In this document: positions 8,075 to 15,001 of the stretch, piece by piece
How the letters are laid out: each line of letters starts with the position of its first letter
Position numbering within the stretch: the first letter of the stretch is position 1
From: Myxococcales bacterium
GTDB lineage: Bacteria > Myxococcota > Bradymonadia > UBA7976 > UBA1532
Length of the DNA: 64,000 nt
Assembly (NCBI GenBank): GCA_020633515.1
Contig: JACKDM010000009.1
Location: 1-64,000 of the forward strand
Direction of reading: 5' to 3'
Position numbers and translations under genes: made by a program
Notes under the pieces: generated by a model
Told to the model about the DNA's origin: nothing
What the model saw: the letters and a program-made list of their open reading frames with translations, nothing else
The model's database searches: none

Positions 8075-9862
8075 TCACCGCGCGCCGACGAGCGCCTCGA
8101 ACGCCGCCAGATCGGCCCGCGCCTCGGCGAGCGCGTCATGCCAGAAATCCCGCCCCCGCAGATCGACCCCGAGCACATCGGCCGCGATCGTCTCCACGCT
8201 CCCCTGCCCCGTCCGCCGCAAGAGCTCGATCCACGTCGGCTGAAACACCTCGACCCCCGCCGCCCGCGCCCGGGCGAGCACGCCCTGCCCGAAGAGATAA
8301 CCGAATGTATACGGGAAGTTGTAGAAGCGCCGCCCCGGCAGGTAGAAGTGCAGCTTCTCCGCCCAGAACCACGGGTGCAGCCCCTCGCCGTCGAGCACGT
8401 CGCCGAAGACCGCCCGCTGCGCCTCGGCCATCAGCGCGCACGCCCGCGCCGGCGAGAGCTCGCCCCGCGCCCGCTCGGCATACAGCGCCCGCTCGAAGTG
8501 GAACCGCGTCGGGATGTCGAGCAGGTACACCACGATCTGCCCGAGGCGCGCGTCGAGCACCCGCCGTCGCGCCGCGTCCGAGACGTCGGGATCGGCCAGC
8601 CACGCGTCGCTGATCAACGTCTCGGCCACGATCGACGCCGTCTCGGCCAGCGTCATCGGATACTGCCGCGCCCACGGCCGCAGCCCGCGCATCGCGTGGT
8701 TGTGGTAGGCGTGCCCGAGCTCGTGCGCCAGCGTGCGCACATCGGCCGCGTGCCCGGTGTAGCTCAGATAGACCCGCGAGTCCTCGGCCCGCAGCGAGCG
8801 CGTGCAGAACGCGCCCGGCCGCTTGCCCCGCCGCGGATCGGCCTCGATATGCCCCGCGTCGAACATCGACCCCGCGAACTGCGCCAGCGCCGGGTGATGC
8901 CGCTCGAACGCGTCGATCACCGCCGCCCGCGCCCCCGGCCAGTCGATCACGGCGCCCTCGGCCCCGGCGAGCGGCGCGCGCAGATCACACCAGCGCACCG
9001 TCTCCCGCCCCGCCAGCTTCGCCTTCAGCCGCAGGAAGCGCCGCGCGATCTCCGCCTCCTCCTCGACGACGCCCATCATCGCGTCGAGCGTCTCGCGATC
9101 GATCGCCGACTCGAAGCACGCCTCGTCGAGCGGATCGGGCACGCCGCGGTGCCGATCGAGCGTCAGCCGCGCGCCCGCGATGCCATTGAGCGCCGCCACC
9201 AGCGCCGGCGCCTGCGCCTCGAGCGCCCGGCTCGCCCCCGCCAGCGCCGCTGCCCGCCGCTTCGCCTCGGGCCGCTCCAGCTCACCGCGCAGCCACGCGA
9301 GCGGCAGCGTCTCGCCCTCGGCCTCGAAGGTCATCGCGCTCGTGATCTGCCGATAGAGCCGCGCCCACGCCTGCAAGCCATCCACCGCCAGATCGGCCGC
9401 GAGCCGCTCCGCGCCCGGCGCCATCGCCCGCCGCGCCCGCGCCCGCCACCGATCGAGCCGATACTCGGCGCCCGCCATCTGCGGCGCGCCCCGCAGCGCC
9501 GCGAACGCCGCCGGCGACGCCGCCCCGAGCGCCGCGACCACCCGCGCCTCGAGCCCCTCGGCCGCCGCCCCGATCGCCGTCACCCGCGCCGTCGCCGCGT
9601 TCGCCGCCCCATCCTCGACATCGGCCGCCGCCCGCGCCGTCGCGTAGGCGCCCGCGTGCTGCAAGTCGGCGCTCACCGCCTCGAGCTCGGCGAGCAGCCC
9701 CGCCCACGTCGGCGCGCGCTCCTCGGTCAGCGCGCCGAGCGCGTCCGCCCGCGCGTCGAGCGCCGCGAGCGTCGCCGCGCAGCGGTCGAGCCAGCCATCG
9801 AAGCCGGGGCCGAAGTCTTCGAACCAGGCGGCGAGATCCCATCGCGGCGGTCGGGCGGTCAA
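8075..9862 (-). CDS. M3-family oligoendopeptidase (zinc metallopeptidase)
   Basis: 595 residues, the usual length of PepF/oligoendopeptidase F proteins. The zinc motif HELGH is at 380-384 and the third ligand Glu is probably E407 in LAETASI, 23 residues after the second His, which fits clan MA gluzincins of family M3. The N-terminal half is helical, as expected for the lid that restricts these enzymes to short peptides. It should degrade oligopeptides in the cytoplasm; no signal peptide is visible. I chose a TTG start at 9862 because GAGGAG lies seven bases before it; the frame stays open upstream to 9979 but through unlikely sequence. The upstream region carries a 37-bp tandem repeat. Codirectional with the AlkB-like and peroxidase genes but separated by about 300 bases. 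Confidence 0.92.
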   Translation of the reverse strand: MTARPPRWDLAAWFEDFGPGFDGWLDRCAATLAALDARADALGALTEERAPTWAGLLAELEAVSADLQHAGAYATARAAADVEDGAANAATARVTAIGAAAEGLEARVVAALGAASPAAFAALRGAPQMAGAEYRLDRWRARARRAMAPGAERLAADLAVDGLQAWARLYRQITSAMTFEAEGETLPLAWLRGELERPEAKRRAAALAGASRALEAQAPALVAALNGIAGARLTLDRHRGVPDPLDEACFESAIDRETLDAMMGVVEEEAEIARRFLRLKAKLAGRETVRWCDLRAPLAGAEGAVIDWPGARAAVIDAFERHHPALAQFAGSMFDAGHIEADPRRGKRPGAFCTRSLRAEDSRVYLSYTGHAADVRTLAHELGHAYHNHAMRGLRPWARQYPMTLAETASIVAETLISDAWLADPDVSDAARRRVLDARLGQIVVYLLDIPTRFHFERALYAERARGELSPARACALMAEAQRAVFGDVLDGEGLHPWFWAEKLHFYLPGRRFYNFPYTFGYLFGQGVLARARAAGVEVFQPTWIELLRRTGQGSVETIAADVLGVDLRGRDFWHDALAEARADLAAFEALVGAR

Positions 9863-9969
9863 GGGCTGCTCCTCGGGTCGGCGGTGTGCGCCTACGATGA
9901 TCCGGCGACCGCCGAGGATGCAGCCGCCGTCATCTGCCGCGCCCGCGACCGGCGCCGCCCGAGGCAGTG

Positions 9970-10139
9970 CCATCATCATGCCATCCCATGCCCCTCATGC
10001 CACGCGCCATCGTCATGCCATCATGTTCCTCGCATGCAACGCACCATCGTCATGCCATCATGCTCCTCGCATGCAACGCACCATCGTCATGCCATGGCAT
10101 TCCTTGCGTGCCACGCACCGTCGTCCTGCCATCGCGCCC
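9970..10139. repeat. 37-bp tandem repeat, four full units plus a partial one
   Basis: Units start at 9970, 10007, 10044 and 10081, with a fifth partial unit from 10118. Each begins CCATC(G/A)TCATGCCATC and ends with a GCATGC-like word and CACG or AACGCA. The middle units (10007 and 10044) differ by a single base; the outer ones have diverged. The period is not a multiple of three and no spacer-like unique sequence separates the units, so it is neither coding nor a CRISPR array. It fills most of the 300-base gap between the M3 peptidase start and the AlkB-like stop and repeats the heptamer ATGCCAT that recurs through the window. Confidence 0.9.
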
Positions 10140-10163
10140 ACCGAAGCCCGATGCCATCGACGC

Positions 10164-10763
10164 TCACCGCCCCCCCCCGGTGAACGCCCGCGCCGTGATC
10201 GAGATCCGCCGCCCGGTGTGCCGCGCAAACCGCGGCACCTCATGCGTCCACCCTCGGTTGGTCTGCCACGGGATCACGATCACCGAGCCATCGGTCGCGT
10301 CGAGGTCGACGGCCTCGTCCCCCCGATACCGCCGCAGCCGGAACACCCGCTCCGCCCCCAGCGAGATCGTCACGATCGGCGCGCCTTCGACCATGTGCGC
10401 GACGCTGTCGCGATGCCGCCCGATGTAGTGCCCCTGCGCCGCGTCGTACCAGTTGAACAACAGCCCGTTGAGCCGCGGATCGATGGCATCGCGGCACCAG
10501 TCGAGGTATCGGCGCATGTCATCGGTCAGCGGCCGCGCGCGGTTCGTCTGCCCGGTGTAGTGATAGTCCGCGCCATACGCCTGCTGCCATCGCGGCGTCT
10601 TCACCCGCCGCCCGTGCAGGTGGATCTCGTGCTGCTCGTCGGGGTGCAGCGCCCACAGCGCCTCGAACCGCCCCGCGTCGGCCCAGAGCGCCGGCGGCAG
10701 CGCGCCGAGGTAGACGACGTGGACCTCATCGAGCGAGCGGGATTCGAAGGTCGGATCGCGCAT
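10164..10763 (-). CDS. AlkB-like 2-oxoglutarate/Fe(II) dioxygenase
   Basis: 199 residues with the AlkB fold signatures: NGLLFNWYDAAQGHYIGRHRD contains the tyrosine-rich strand and the HxD iron ligands (H and D of HRD), WTHEVPRF supplies the distal His ligand, and RRISITAR the Arg that binds 2-oxoglutarate. Enzymes of this family oxidatively demethylate alkylated bases in DNA or RNA; some act on proteins or have unknown targets. The RHRDS and TISLGAERVFRLRR motifs are those of the AlkB/ALKBH DNA-repair branch. The ATG at 10763 was chosen as the first Met before the conserved part; a TTG at 10799 is also possible and neither has a clear ribosome binding site. The glutathione peroxidase gene lies just upstream on the same strand, which fits an oxidative or alkylation damage theme. 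Confidence 0.88.
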   Translation of the reverse strand: MRDPTFESRSLDEVHVVYLGALPPALWADAGRFEALWALHPDEQHEIHLHGRRVKTPRWQQAYGADYHYTGQTNRARPLTDDMRRYLDWCRDAIDPRLNGLLFNWYDAAQGHYIGRHRDSVAHMVEGAPIVTISLGAERVFRLRRYRGDEAVDLDATDGSVIVIPWQTNRGWTHEVPRFARHTGRRISITARAFTGGGR

Positions 10764-10818
10764 CGGCGTCGAGTACCACGATCGCCCGACGGCGAACAAG
10801 TGTTCAGCATCCCCCGGC

Positions 10819-11310
10819 CTACGCCGGCAGCACCCGCTCGACCTCGCGCTTGAACTTCGCGTCCGACGGCTTGACGTGCGGCCCGTAGCGCCCGACGACC
10901 TCGCCGGCCGGATTCACCAGGAATTTCGTGAAGTTCCATTTGATGGCCCGGGTCCCGAGCAGCCCCGGCTGCGCCGCCTTGAGGTGGCGGTACAGCGGGT
11001 GGGCGCCGGCGCCGTTGACCTCGATCTTGGCGTGCATCGGGAAGCTGACCTCGTAGCGCAGCGAGCAGAACTGCGCGATCTCGGCCGCGTCGCCCGGCTC
11101 CTGCGCGCCGAACTGGTTGCAGGGGAAGCCGAGCACGACGAGCCCGCGGTCGCGCCAGGTGCGCCACAGCGCCTCGAGCTCGGCGTACTGCGGGGTGAAG
11201 CCGCACTGGCTCGCCGTGTTGACGATCAACAGCGCCTTGCCGGCGTACTCCGCGAGCGGGCGCGTCTCGCCGTCGATGGTCTCGACCTCGATGCGATGGA
11301 TGGGGCTCAT
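10819..11310 (-). CDS. Glutathione peroxidase family (thiol peroxidase)
   Basis: 163 residues, the usual size. Catalytic Cys is C36 in NTASQCGFTPQY; the Gln/Trp/Asn partners lie in GFPCNQFGAQEPG and IKWNFTKFLV. Cysteine, not selenocysteine, occupies the active site, so thioredoxin is the likely reductant, as in most bacterial members. It reduces hydrogen peroxide and organic or lipid hydroperoxides in the cytoplasm. The ATG at 11310 is preceded by GGGAGGACCG, an excellent ribosome binding site. No signal peptide is seen. A strong hairpin (11367-11394) and a tRNA-like locus lie directly upstream on the same strand, so its promoter should be within the short region 11311-11366 or further upstream. 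The AlkB-like gene follows 55 bases downstream and may be cotranscribed. Confidence 0.95.
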   Translation of the reverse strand: MSPIHRIEVETIDGETRPLAEYAGKALLIVNTASQCGFTPQYAELEALWRTWRDRGLVVLGFPCNQFGAQEPGDAAEIAQFCSLRYEVSFPMHAKIEVNGAGAHPLYRHLKAAQPGLLGTRAIKWNFTKFLVNPAGEVVGRYGPHVKPSDAKFKREVERVLPA

Positions 11311-11366
11311 CGGTCCTCCCTGACGTGGCGGGCGATGGTGCATCGATTCGGGCGGGAGGTAAAGGT

Positions 11367-11394
11367 GCCGGGCCGATCCGACGATCGGCCCGGC
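11367..11394 (-). terminator. Perfect 12-bp stem-loop between tRNA-like locus and peroxidase gene
   Basis: Arms 11367-11378 and 11383-11394 are exact inverted repeats (GCCGGGCCGATC and its complement) around a 4-base loop. It sits about 30 bases after the last tRNA-like base on the minus strand and 57 bases before the peroxidase start. A weak T-containing tract follows. It is probably a transcription terminator for the tRNA-like RNA, but could also be a structured leader of the peroxidase mRNA. Confidence 0.6.
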
Positions 11395-11423
11395 AGGAGA
11401 GGAGCGGGTGGAGATCGACGCGC

Positions 11424-11497
11424 TGAAAGCCCGGCGTCCGACCGTTAGACGACCCCTCGAGGTCGAGGGGGCGGGATTCGAACCCACACTTCCGGGT
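11424..11497 (-). tRNA. Circularly permuted tRNA-Glu(UUC)-like sequence (3' half before 5' half)
   Basis: On the minus strand the 3' half comes first: A38 at 11497, anticodon-stem CCCGG (11496-11492), variable AAGT, T-arm GTGGG-TTCGAAT-CCCGC (11487-11471), acceptor CCCCTCG (11470-11464) and discriminator A (11463). After only three more bases (CCT) the 5' half follows: acceptor CGAGGGG (11459-11453), TC, D-arm GTCTAACGGTCGGAC (11450-11436), G26, anticodon-stem CCGGG (11434-11430) and loop CTTTCA (11429-11424). Joined at 37/38 the halves give a full cloverleaf: 7/7 acceptor pairs, 4 D-stem pairs, 5/5 anticodon pairs and 5/5 T-stem pairs (one T-G). The 5' half matches bacterial tRNA-Glu consensus, anticodon UUC. 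The D-loop is short and lacks A21. No normal 3' half follows the 5' half. It may be a functional permuted tRNA or a remnant of a tandem duplication; expression is unknown. Confidence 0.62.
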
Positions 11498-11558
11498 CCC
11501 AAGATTGAGAAGGAAGCGCAGTCATGGCCACCCGTCGGGCACGCTAGCAGCGGCCGCG

Positions 11559-11618
11559 GCGGGGCGTCAAGCGGGGCGTCGAGCGCGGTGTCGAGCGCGG
11601 TGTCGAGCGCGGTGTCGA
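11559..11618. repeat. 12-bp tandem repeat, five units
   Basis: Five consecutive 12-base units of the form GCGCGGTGTCGA (first two GCGGGGCGTCAA/GA) end 10 bases before the stop codon of the leftward gene at 11628-13757, on its 3' side. Three units (11583-11618) are identical. It separates that gene from the permuted tRNA-like locus. No function is evident; strand slippage could change its length. Confidence 0.85.
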
Positions 11619-11627
11619 GCGCGGCGG

Positions 11628-13757
11628 TCAGGCGAGGAAGGCGGCCATCGTGCGCTCGATCTCGAACGGCGTGCCCGCCTCGACCGAGAAGACCACGTCG
11701 GCCGCCGCCGGATCGTCGACGCGCTCGCCGCGGGCCTCGGCGTGCAGCGTGAAGAGGTCGCGCAGCGTCGGCTTGCACAGCGTCGTCATCGCGCGGCCGA
11801 GGTGCTGCACGCCGCTGTGGTTGGCCTCGAGGGTGATGTTCCACTTGGGGTGGCTGCGCAGGCCGACGTCGGTCCAGACGACGACGCGGTCGACGACGTC
11901 GAGGATGATCGGCAGGCAGATCCGCGCCTCGCTCGCGAGGTCGACGCGGTCGACGACGGTGCGCGGGTCGAAGACCTCGCCCGAGGCCGGCTCGCGGCGC
12001 GACATCCAGCCCATGAAGCACTCGGGCAGCGCGCAGAACGGGTGGCGGGTGTAGACGAGCGCGAGCGCGACCACGTAGCGGCCGCCGGCGCGGGCGACCG
12101 AGGGCAGGTCGAGGTCGATGAACTCGCAGGCGCCGTTCGGCGCCGAGGTGATGTCACCGCTGTGCGCGCCCTTGAACCGCGCCGAGCGCAGGCTGGTCCA
12201 CGAGATGTGCTCCATGTAGTCCCACGCGGGGCCGTAGAGCGCGGCGCTGAGGTCGACGTCGACCCGGCCGGTGGGCTTGCCGTCGACGAGCCCCTCCTTC
12301 CACCACAAGAAGAAGCGCGCGGTGTCGCCGCCGTCGGGCAGCGGCACCCGCGATCCGCGCACGAGCGTGCGCAGCGCCTTGCTCGCCGAGCGCTGCGCGA
12401 ACGGCACGAGGTGGTCGGCGAGGCCGGGGTCGACGTAGACCCGCCCGAGCGGCGGCAGCGCGGCGAAGCGCGCGGTGAGCGCGGCGCGGCAGGCGTCGGC
12501 GGCGGCGCGGCGCACCGGCTCGGGCAGCGGCGGCAGCGCGTTCGGCACGCTGATGACCTTGGCCGCGTCGCCCTTGGGGAAGAACGCCCGGATCGGGTTG
12601 CCGTCGGCGCGGTGCTCGAAGTGAACCATCGCCTGCAACAGCACCGGCGTCGAGACGGGCCCCGCCACCTCGGCGAAGCGGCGCACGACCGCCATCGGGT
12701 CGCGGGCGCGGCGCAGCAGGTGGTCGAGGCGGCGGGTGAAGTCGCCGGGGCGGGTCGCGAGCAGCTCGGCGGCGCGGGCGACGGCGCCGGTGCGCAGCGC
12801 GGCCTCGATCGCGGCGTTGAAGGCGCGGCCGGTCTCGCCGGCGCGGAGCTTGTCGAACGCCGCCGCCGCGTTCGGGGAGCGGTCGCGGTGCTCGCCCGGG
12901 TGCAGCCGCTCGCCGAGGCGCAGCCACTTCTCCCGGTGGCGGTTCATGTCTTCGAGCGGATCGGCGATCCGGTCGAGCAGCGCGAGCAGGAGCCGGCGCC
13001 GCGCGCGCTTGATGGCCTTGAAGCGGGTGTTCTTCGCGAGCGAGACGTCGCCGCCGCACAGCGAGGTCGCGAGGCGGAGCACGTCGGTCGCCCCCGTGAA
13101 GAAGGGCGTGAGGAGCAGGTCGGCGGCCGGGTGGTCGATCAGCGCCGCGGTGACGACGCTCAGGTTCTCCTTGTGCGGGATCCGCGGCGGCAGCAGCGCG
13201 CGCACGTCGTCGCCGAAGGCCGCGAGCAGCGCGACGACGTCGGCCTTGTCGGTCGCCGAGATCGAGGTGTTGGCGCCGATGAGATCGCGGCCGATCTGCG
13301 CGAGCTCGTCGAGATCACCGAGGCGGACGACCTTGGGCGCGGGCAGGAACCCCGCCGGCAGCGGCGGCCGCGCGCTCGGGGTGTAGTCGGGCAGGATCCG
13401 CAGGCCGACGACGTCGCCGAAGTAGTGCATCAGCGCGTTGACGTAGAGCTCGACGTCGCTCGCCGCCATCACCTGGGTCGGGAAGTCGGGGTACATCGGC
13501 GCGTAGCGCACGTGCGCGCCGACCGCCTTCTTGAGCGCGCCGACGAGCGGGCCGACGAAGCGCACGAACTCGGCCTCGGAGAGCGTGCAGAGCCGGTCGA
13601 CGAGCGCGGGGTGGGCGACGTAGCCGAGCGCCTCGAGGTTGCGCATCGCGGTCGCGACCCAGGCGAGCGGCAGGCTGCCGTCACCGCCCGTCAGCAGCAC
13701 CGCGCCGCGGCGGCGCAGCAGGATCTCGTCGAGCGGTCCGAAGCGGTTGTCGAGCAT
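11628..13757 (-). CDS. Large hypothetical protein resembling the MXAN_6230/SCO0854 family
   Basis: 709 residues without signal peptide or membrane segment. The N-terminal part (ALGYVAHPALVDRLC, then DFPTQVMAASDVELYVNALM) and the C-terminal part (ARAGGRYVVALALVYTRHPF, ECFMGWMSRRE, FDPRTVVDRVDLASEARICL) match, from memory, the pattern of the MXAN_6230/SCO0854 proteins of myxobacteria and streptomycetes. Those often carry a RING-like zinc region and a C-terminal domain similar to TerD-type proteins; no RING Cys/His cluster is visible here. The role of the family is not established. I chose the ATG at 13757, with GGGGGAA upstream, over in-frame Mets at 13793 and 13811. The neighbour on the right is divergent and unrelated. 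The family assignment is moderate; the gene itself is certain from length and codon usage. Confidence 0.8.
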   Translation of the reverse strand: MLDNRFGPLDEILLRRRGAVLLTGGDGSLPLAWVATAMRNLEALGYVAHPALVDRLCTLSEAEFVRFVGPLVGALKKAVGAHVRYAPMYPDFPTQVMAASDVELYVNALMHYFGDVVGLRILPDYTPSARPPLPAGFLPAPKVVRLGDLDELAQIGRDLIGANTSISATDKADVVALLAAFGDDVRALLPPRIPHKENLSVVTAALIDHPAADLLLTPFFTGATDVLRLATSLCGGDVSLAKNTRFKAIKRARRRLLLALLDRIADPLEDMNRHREKWLRLGERLHPGEHRDRSPNAAAAFDKLRAGETGRAFNAAIEAALRTGAVARAAELLATRPGDFTRRLDHLLRRARDPMAVVRRFAEVAGPVSTPVLLQAMVHFEHRADGNPIRAFFPKGDAAKVISVPNALPPLPEPVRRAAADACRAALTARFAALPPLGRVYVDPGLADHLVPFAQRSASKALRTLVRGSRVPLPDGGDTARFFLWWKEGLVDGKPTGRVDVDLSAALYGPAWDYMEHISWTSLRSARFKGAHSGDITSAPNGACEFIDLDLPSVARAGGRYVVALALVYTRHPFCALPECFMGWMSRREPASGEVFDPRTVVDRVDLASEARICLPIILDVVDRVVVWTDVGLRSHPKWNITLEANHSGVQHLGRAMTTLCKPTLRDLFTLHAEARGERVDDPAAADVVFSVEAGTPFEIERTMAAFLA

Positions 13758-13876
13758 CGGTCGTTCCCCCGGGAGGCAGAGCACCGGGAGCATAACCGGG
13801 CGCCCGCTCACTGACCAGCGCCCGCCGCGCGCGGGACTTGACGCCGCGCGCTCGCTCTGGCTTGGATTGCGCCCGC

Positions 13877-15001
13877 GTGCGACACCTGCTCTACATCATC
13901 CCCACCCTCATCGCGCTCTGGCTGGTCGACAACGCGCTCAGCGACGACCGCCGCGTCGGCTGGGAGCGCAACTCGGTGCGCAACGCGACGACCCGCTGGG
14001 AGCGGCTGCCCAAGGCGCGCGTCGCGATCTTCGGCTCGTCGACGAGCAAGGACTGGCTCCCCGTCACCCTCGCCGCCCAGGTCACCGGCGTCGCCGCCCG
14101 CGACGTCGTCGACGCCCACATCAACGGCTGCCACCAGGGCTGCACCTGGGCGACCATCCGCCAGATGAAGGCGCGCAAGCAGCGCTACGAGATCGCCTTC
14201 TTCGGCACCAACCTCTTCCAGCTCTGCGAAGAGGCGCACAGCAAGCGGGTGATGCAGCAGCAGATGCAGCTCCCGGCGACCGACACGCCGCTCGCGTTCA
14301 CCCAGTACCTGCACGCCGACCAGCCGCTGCGCTACATGGGCCGCTTCATCGGGATGGGCTTCTCGGGCGCCTACGCCGACACCGCGCCGATCCAGCGCGC
14401 GCTCGCCGAGGATCTCTTCGGCAAGACCGACGCCCGGCAGGCCCACCGCTGGTATCGCGAGGTGGCGCCGGTCGATCCCAAGCTCCTGAGCTGCCGCTAC
14501 GAGCCCGAAGACGTCGCCTACAAGCGCGCGATGACCGAGGCGCTGCTCGACGACCTCGGCGAGATGAGCGCGCGGGTCTTCTTGATGCTGCTCCCCGACC
14601 GCACCCTCGCGCTCGACGACCCCGAGTTTCGCGAGCGGTGGCGCCGGCACATCGCGATGCACCATGAGATCGCGGCCGCGCGGCCGTGGGTGACGATCGT
14701 CGACCTCGTCGACGGCGGGGTGAGCGATCCGGCGAAGTACCGCGATGGCTTCCACCTCACGCCGAAGGGCATGACCGAGCAGCGCGCGCTCTTCGAGGCG
14801 CGCATGGCCGCGCTCGGCTGGCCGCCGCCGAAGCCAGGAGCGAAGCCCGCGAAGGTTTCGCCGGAGCCACCGAAGGTTTCGCCGGAGCCATCGAAGGTTT
14901 CGCCGGACCCACCGAAGACATCACCTGACTCGCCGAAGGCATCACCGGAGCCATCGAAGCCATCACCGCTCCCCTCCCCCGCCCCGGGAGGCGCCGAGTG
15001 A
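13877..15001 (+). CDS. SGNH-hydrolase-like membrane-anchored partner of MBOAT acyltransferase
   Basis: 374 residues. An N-terminal hydrophobic helix (about 4-17) should anchor the protein in the inner membrane with the rest outside. The segment VAIFGSSTSKDWLP (49-62) holds the GSS/Ser motif of SGNH/GDSL folds and DGFHLTPKG (290-298) supplies the Asp-His pair, D290 and H293. Proteins of this type (AlgJ/AlgX/DHHW class) work with MBOAT proteins to acetylate exported polysaccharides. The next gene, an MBOAT, overlaps by four bases (GTGA). The C-terminus is six 7-residue units of the type KVSPEPP encoded by a 21-bp tandem repeat, probably a flexible spacer. I chose the GTG at 13877 because it starts just before the hydrophobic segment; a TTG at 13838 is possible. 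Polysaccharide substrate unknown. Confidence 0.75.
   Translation: MRHLLYIIPTLIALWLVDNALSDDRRVGWERNSVRNATTRWERLPKARVAIFGSSTSKDWLPVTLAAQVTGVAARDVVDAHINGCHQGCTWATIRQMKARKQRYEIAFFGTNLFQLCEEAHSKRVMQQQMQLPATDTPLAFTQYLHADQPLRYMGRFIGMGFSGAYADTAPIQRALAEDLFGKTDARQAHRWYREVAPVDPKLLSCRYEPEDVAYKRAMTEALLDDLGEMSARVFLMLLPDRTLALDDPEFRERWRRHIAMHHEIAAARPWVTIVDLVDGGVSDPAKYRDGFHLTPKGMTEQRALFEARMAALGWPPPKPGAKPAKVSPEPPKVSPEPSKVSPDPPKTSPDSPKASPEPSKPSPLPSPAPGGAE
14852..14977 (+). repeat. 21-bp tandem repeat encoding KVSPEPP-type units
   Basis: Six in-frame 21-base units start at 14852, 14873, 14894, 14915, 14936 and 14957 and encode the Lys/Ser/Pro-rich tail of the SGNH-like protein. The first two are nearly identical; later ones have diverged. 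Copy-number change would alter tail length without shifting the frame. Confidence 0.85.

Noticed and set aside
9970..10139. CRISPR array
   Set aside because: The 37-base units are directly adjacent without unique spacers and no cas genes are present.
11400..11500. An ordinary tRNA gene on either strand
   Set aside because: On the minus strand no 3' half follows the 5' half and no matching 5' half precedes the T-arm; on the plus strand the T-loop does not fit the consensus.
11311..11627. Recognisable group I or group II intron around the permuted tRNA
   Set aside because: I could not identify conserved P7/P3 or domain V-like segments by eye; the flanks are short. It stays an untested possibility.
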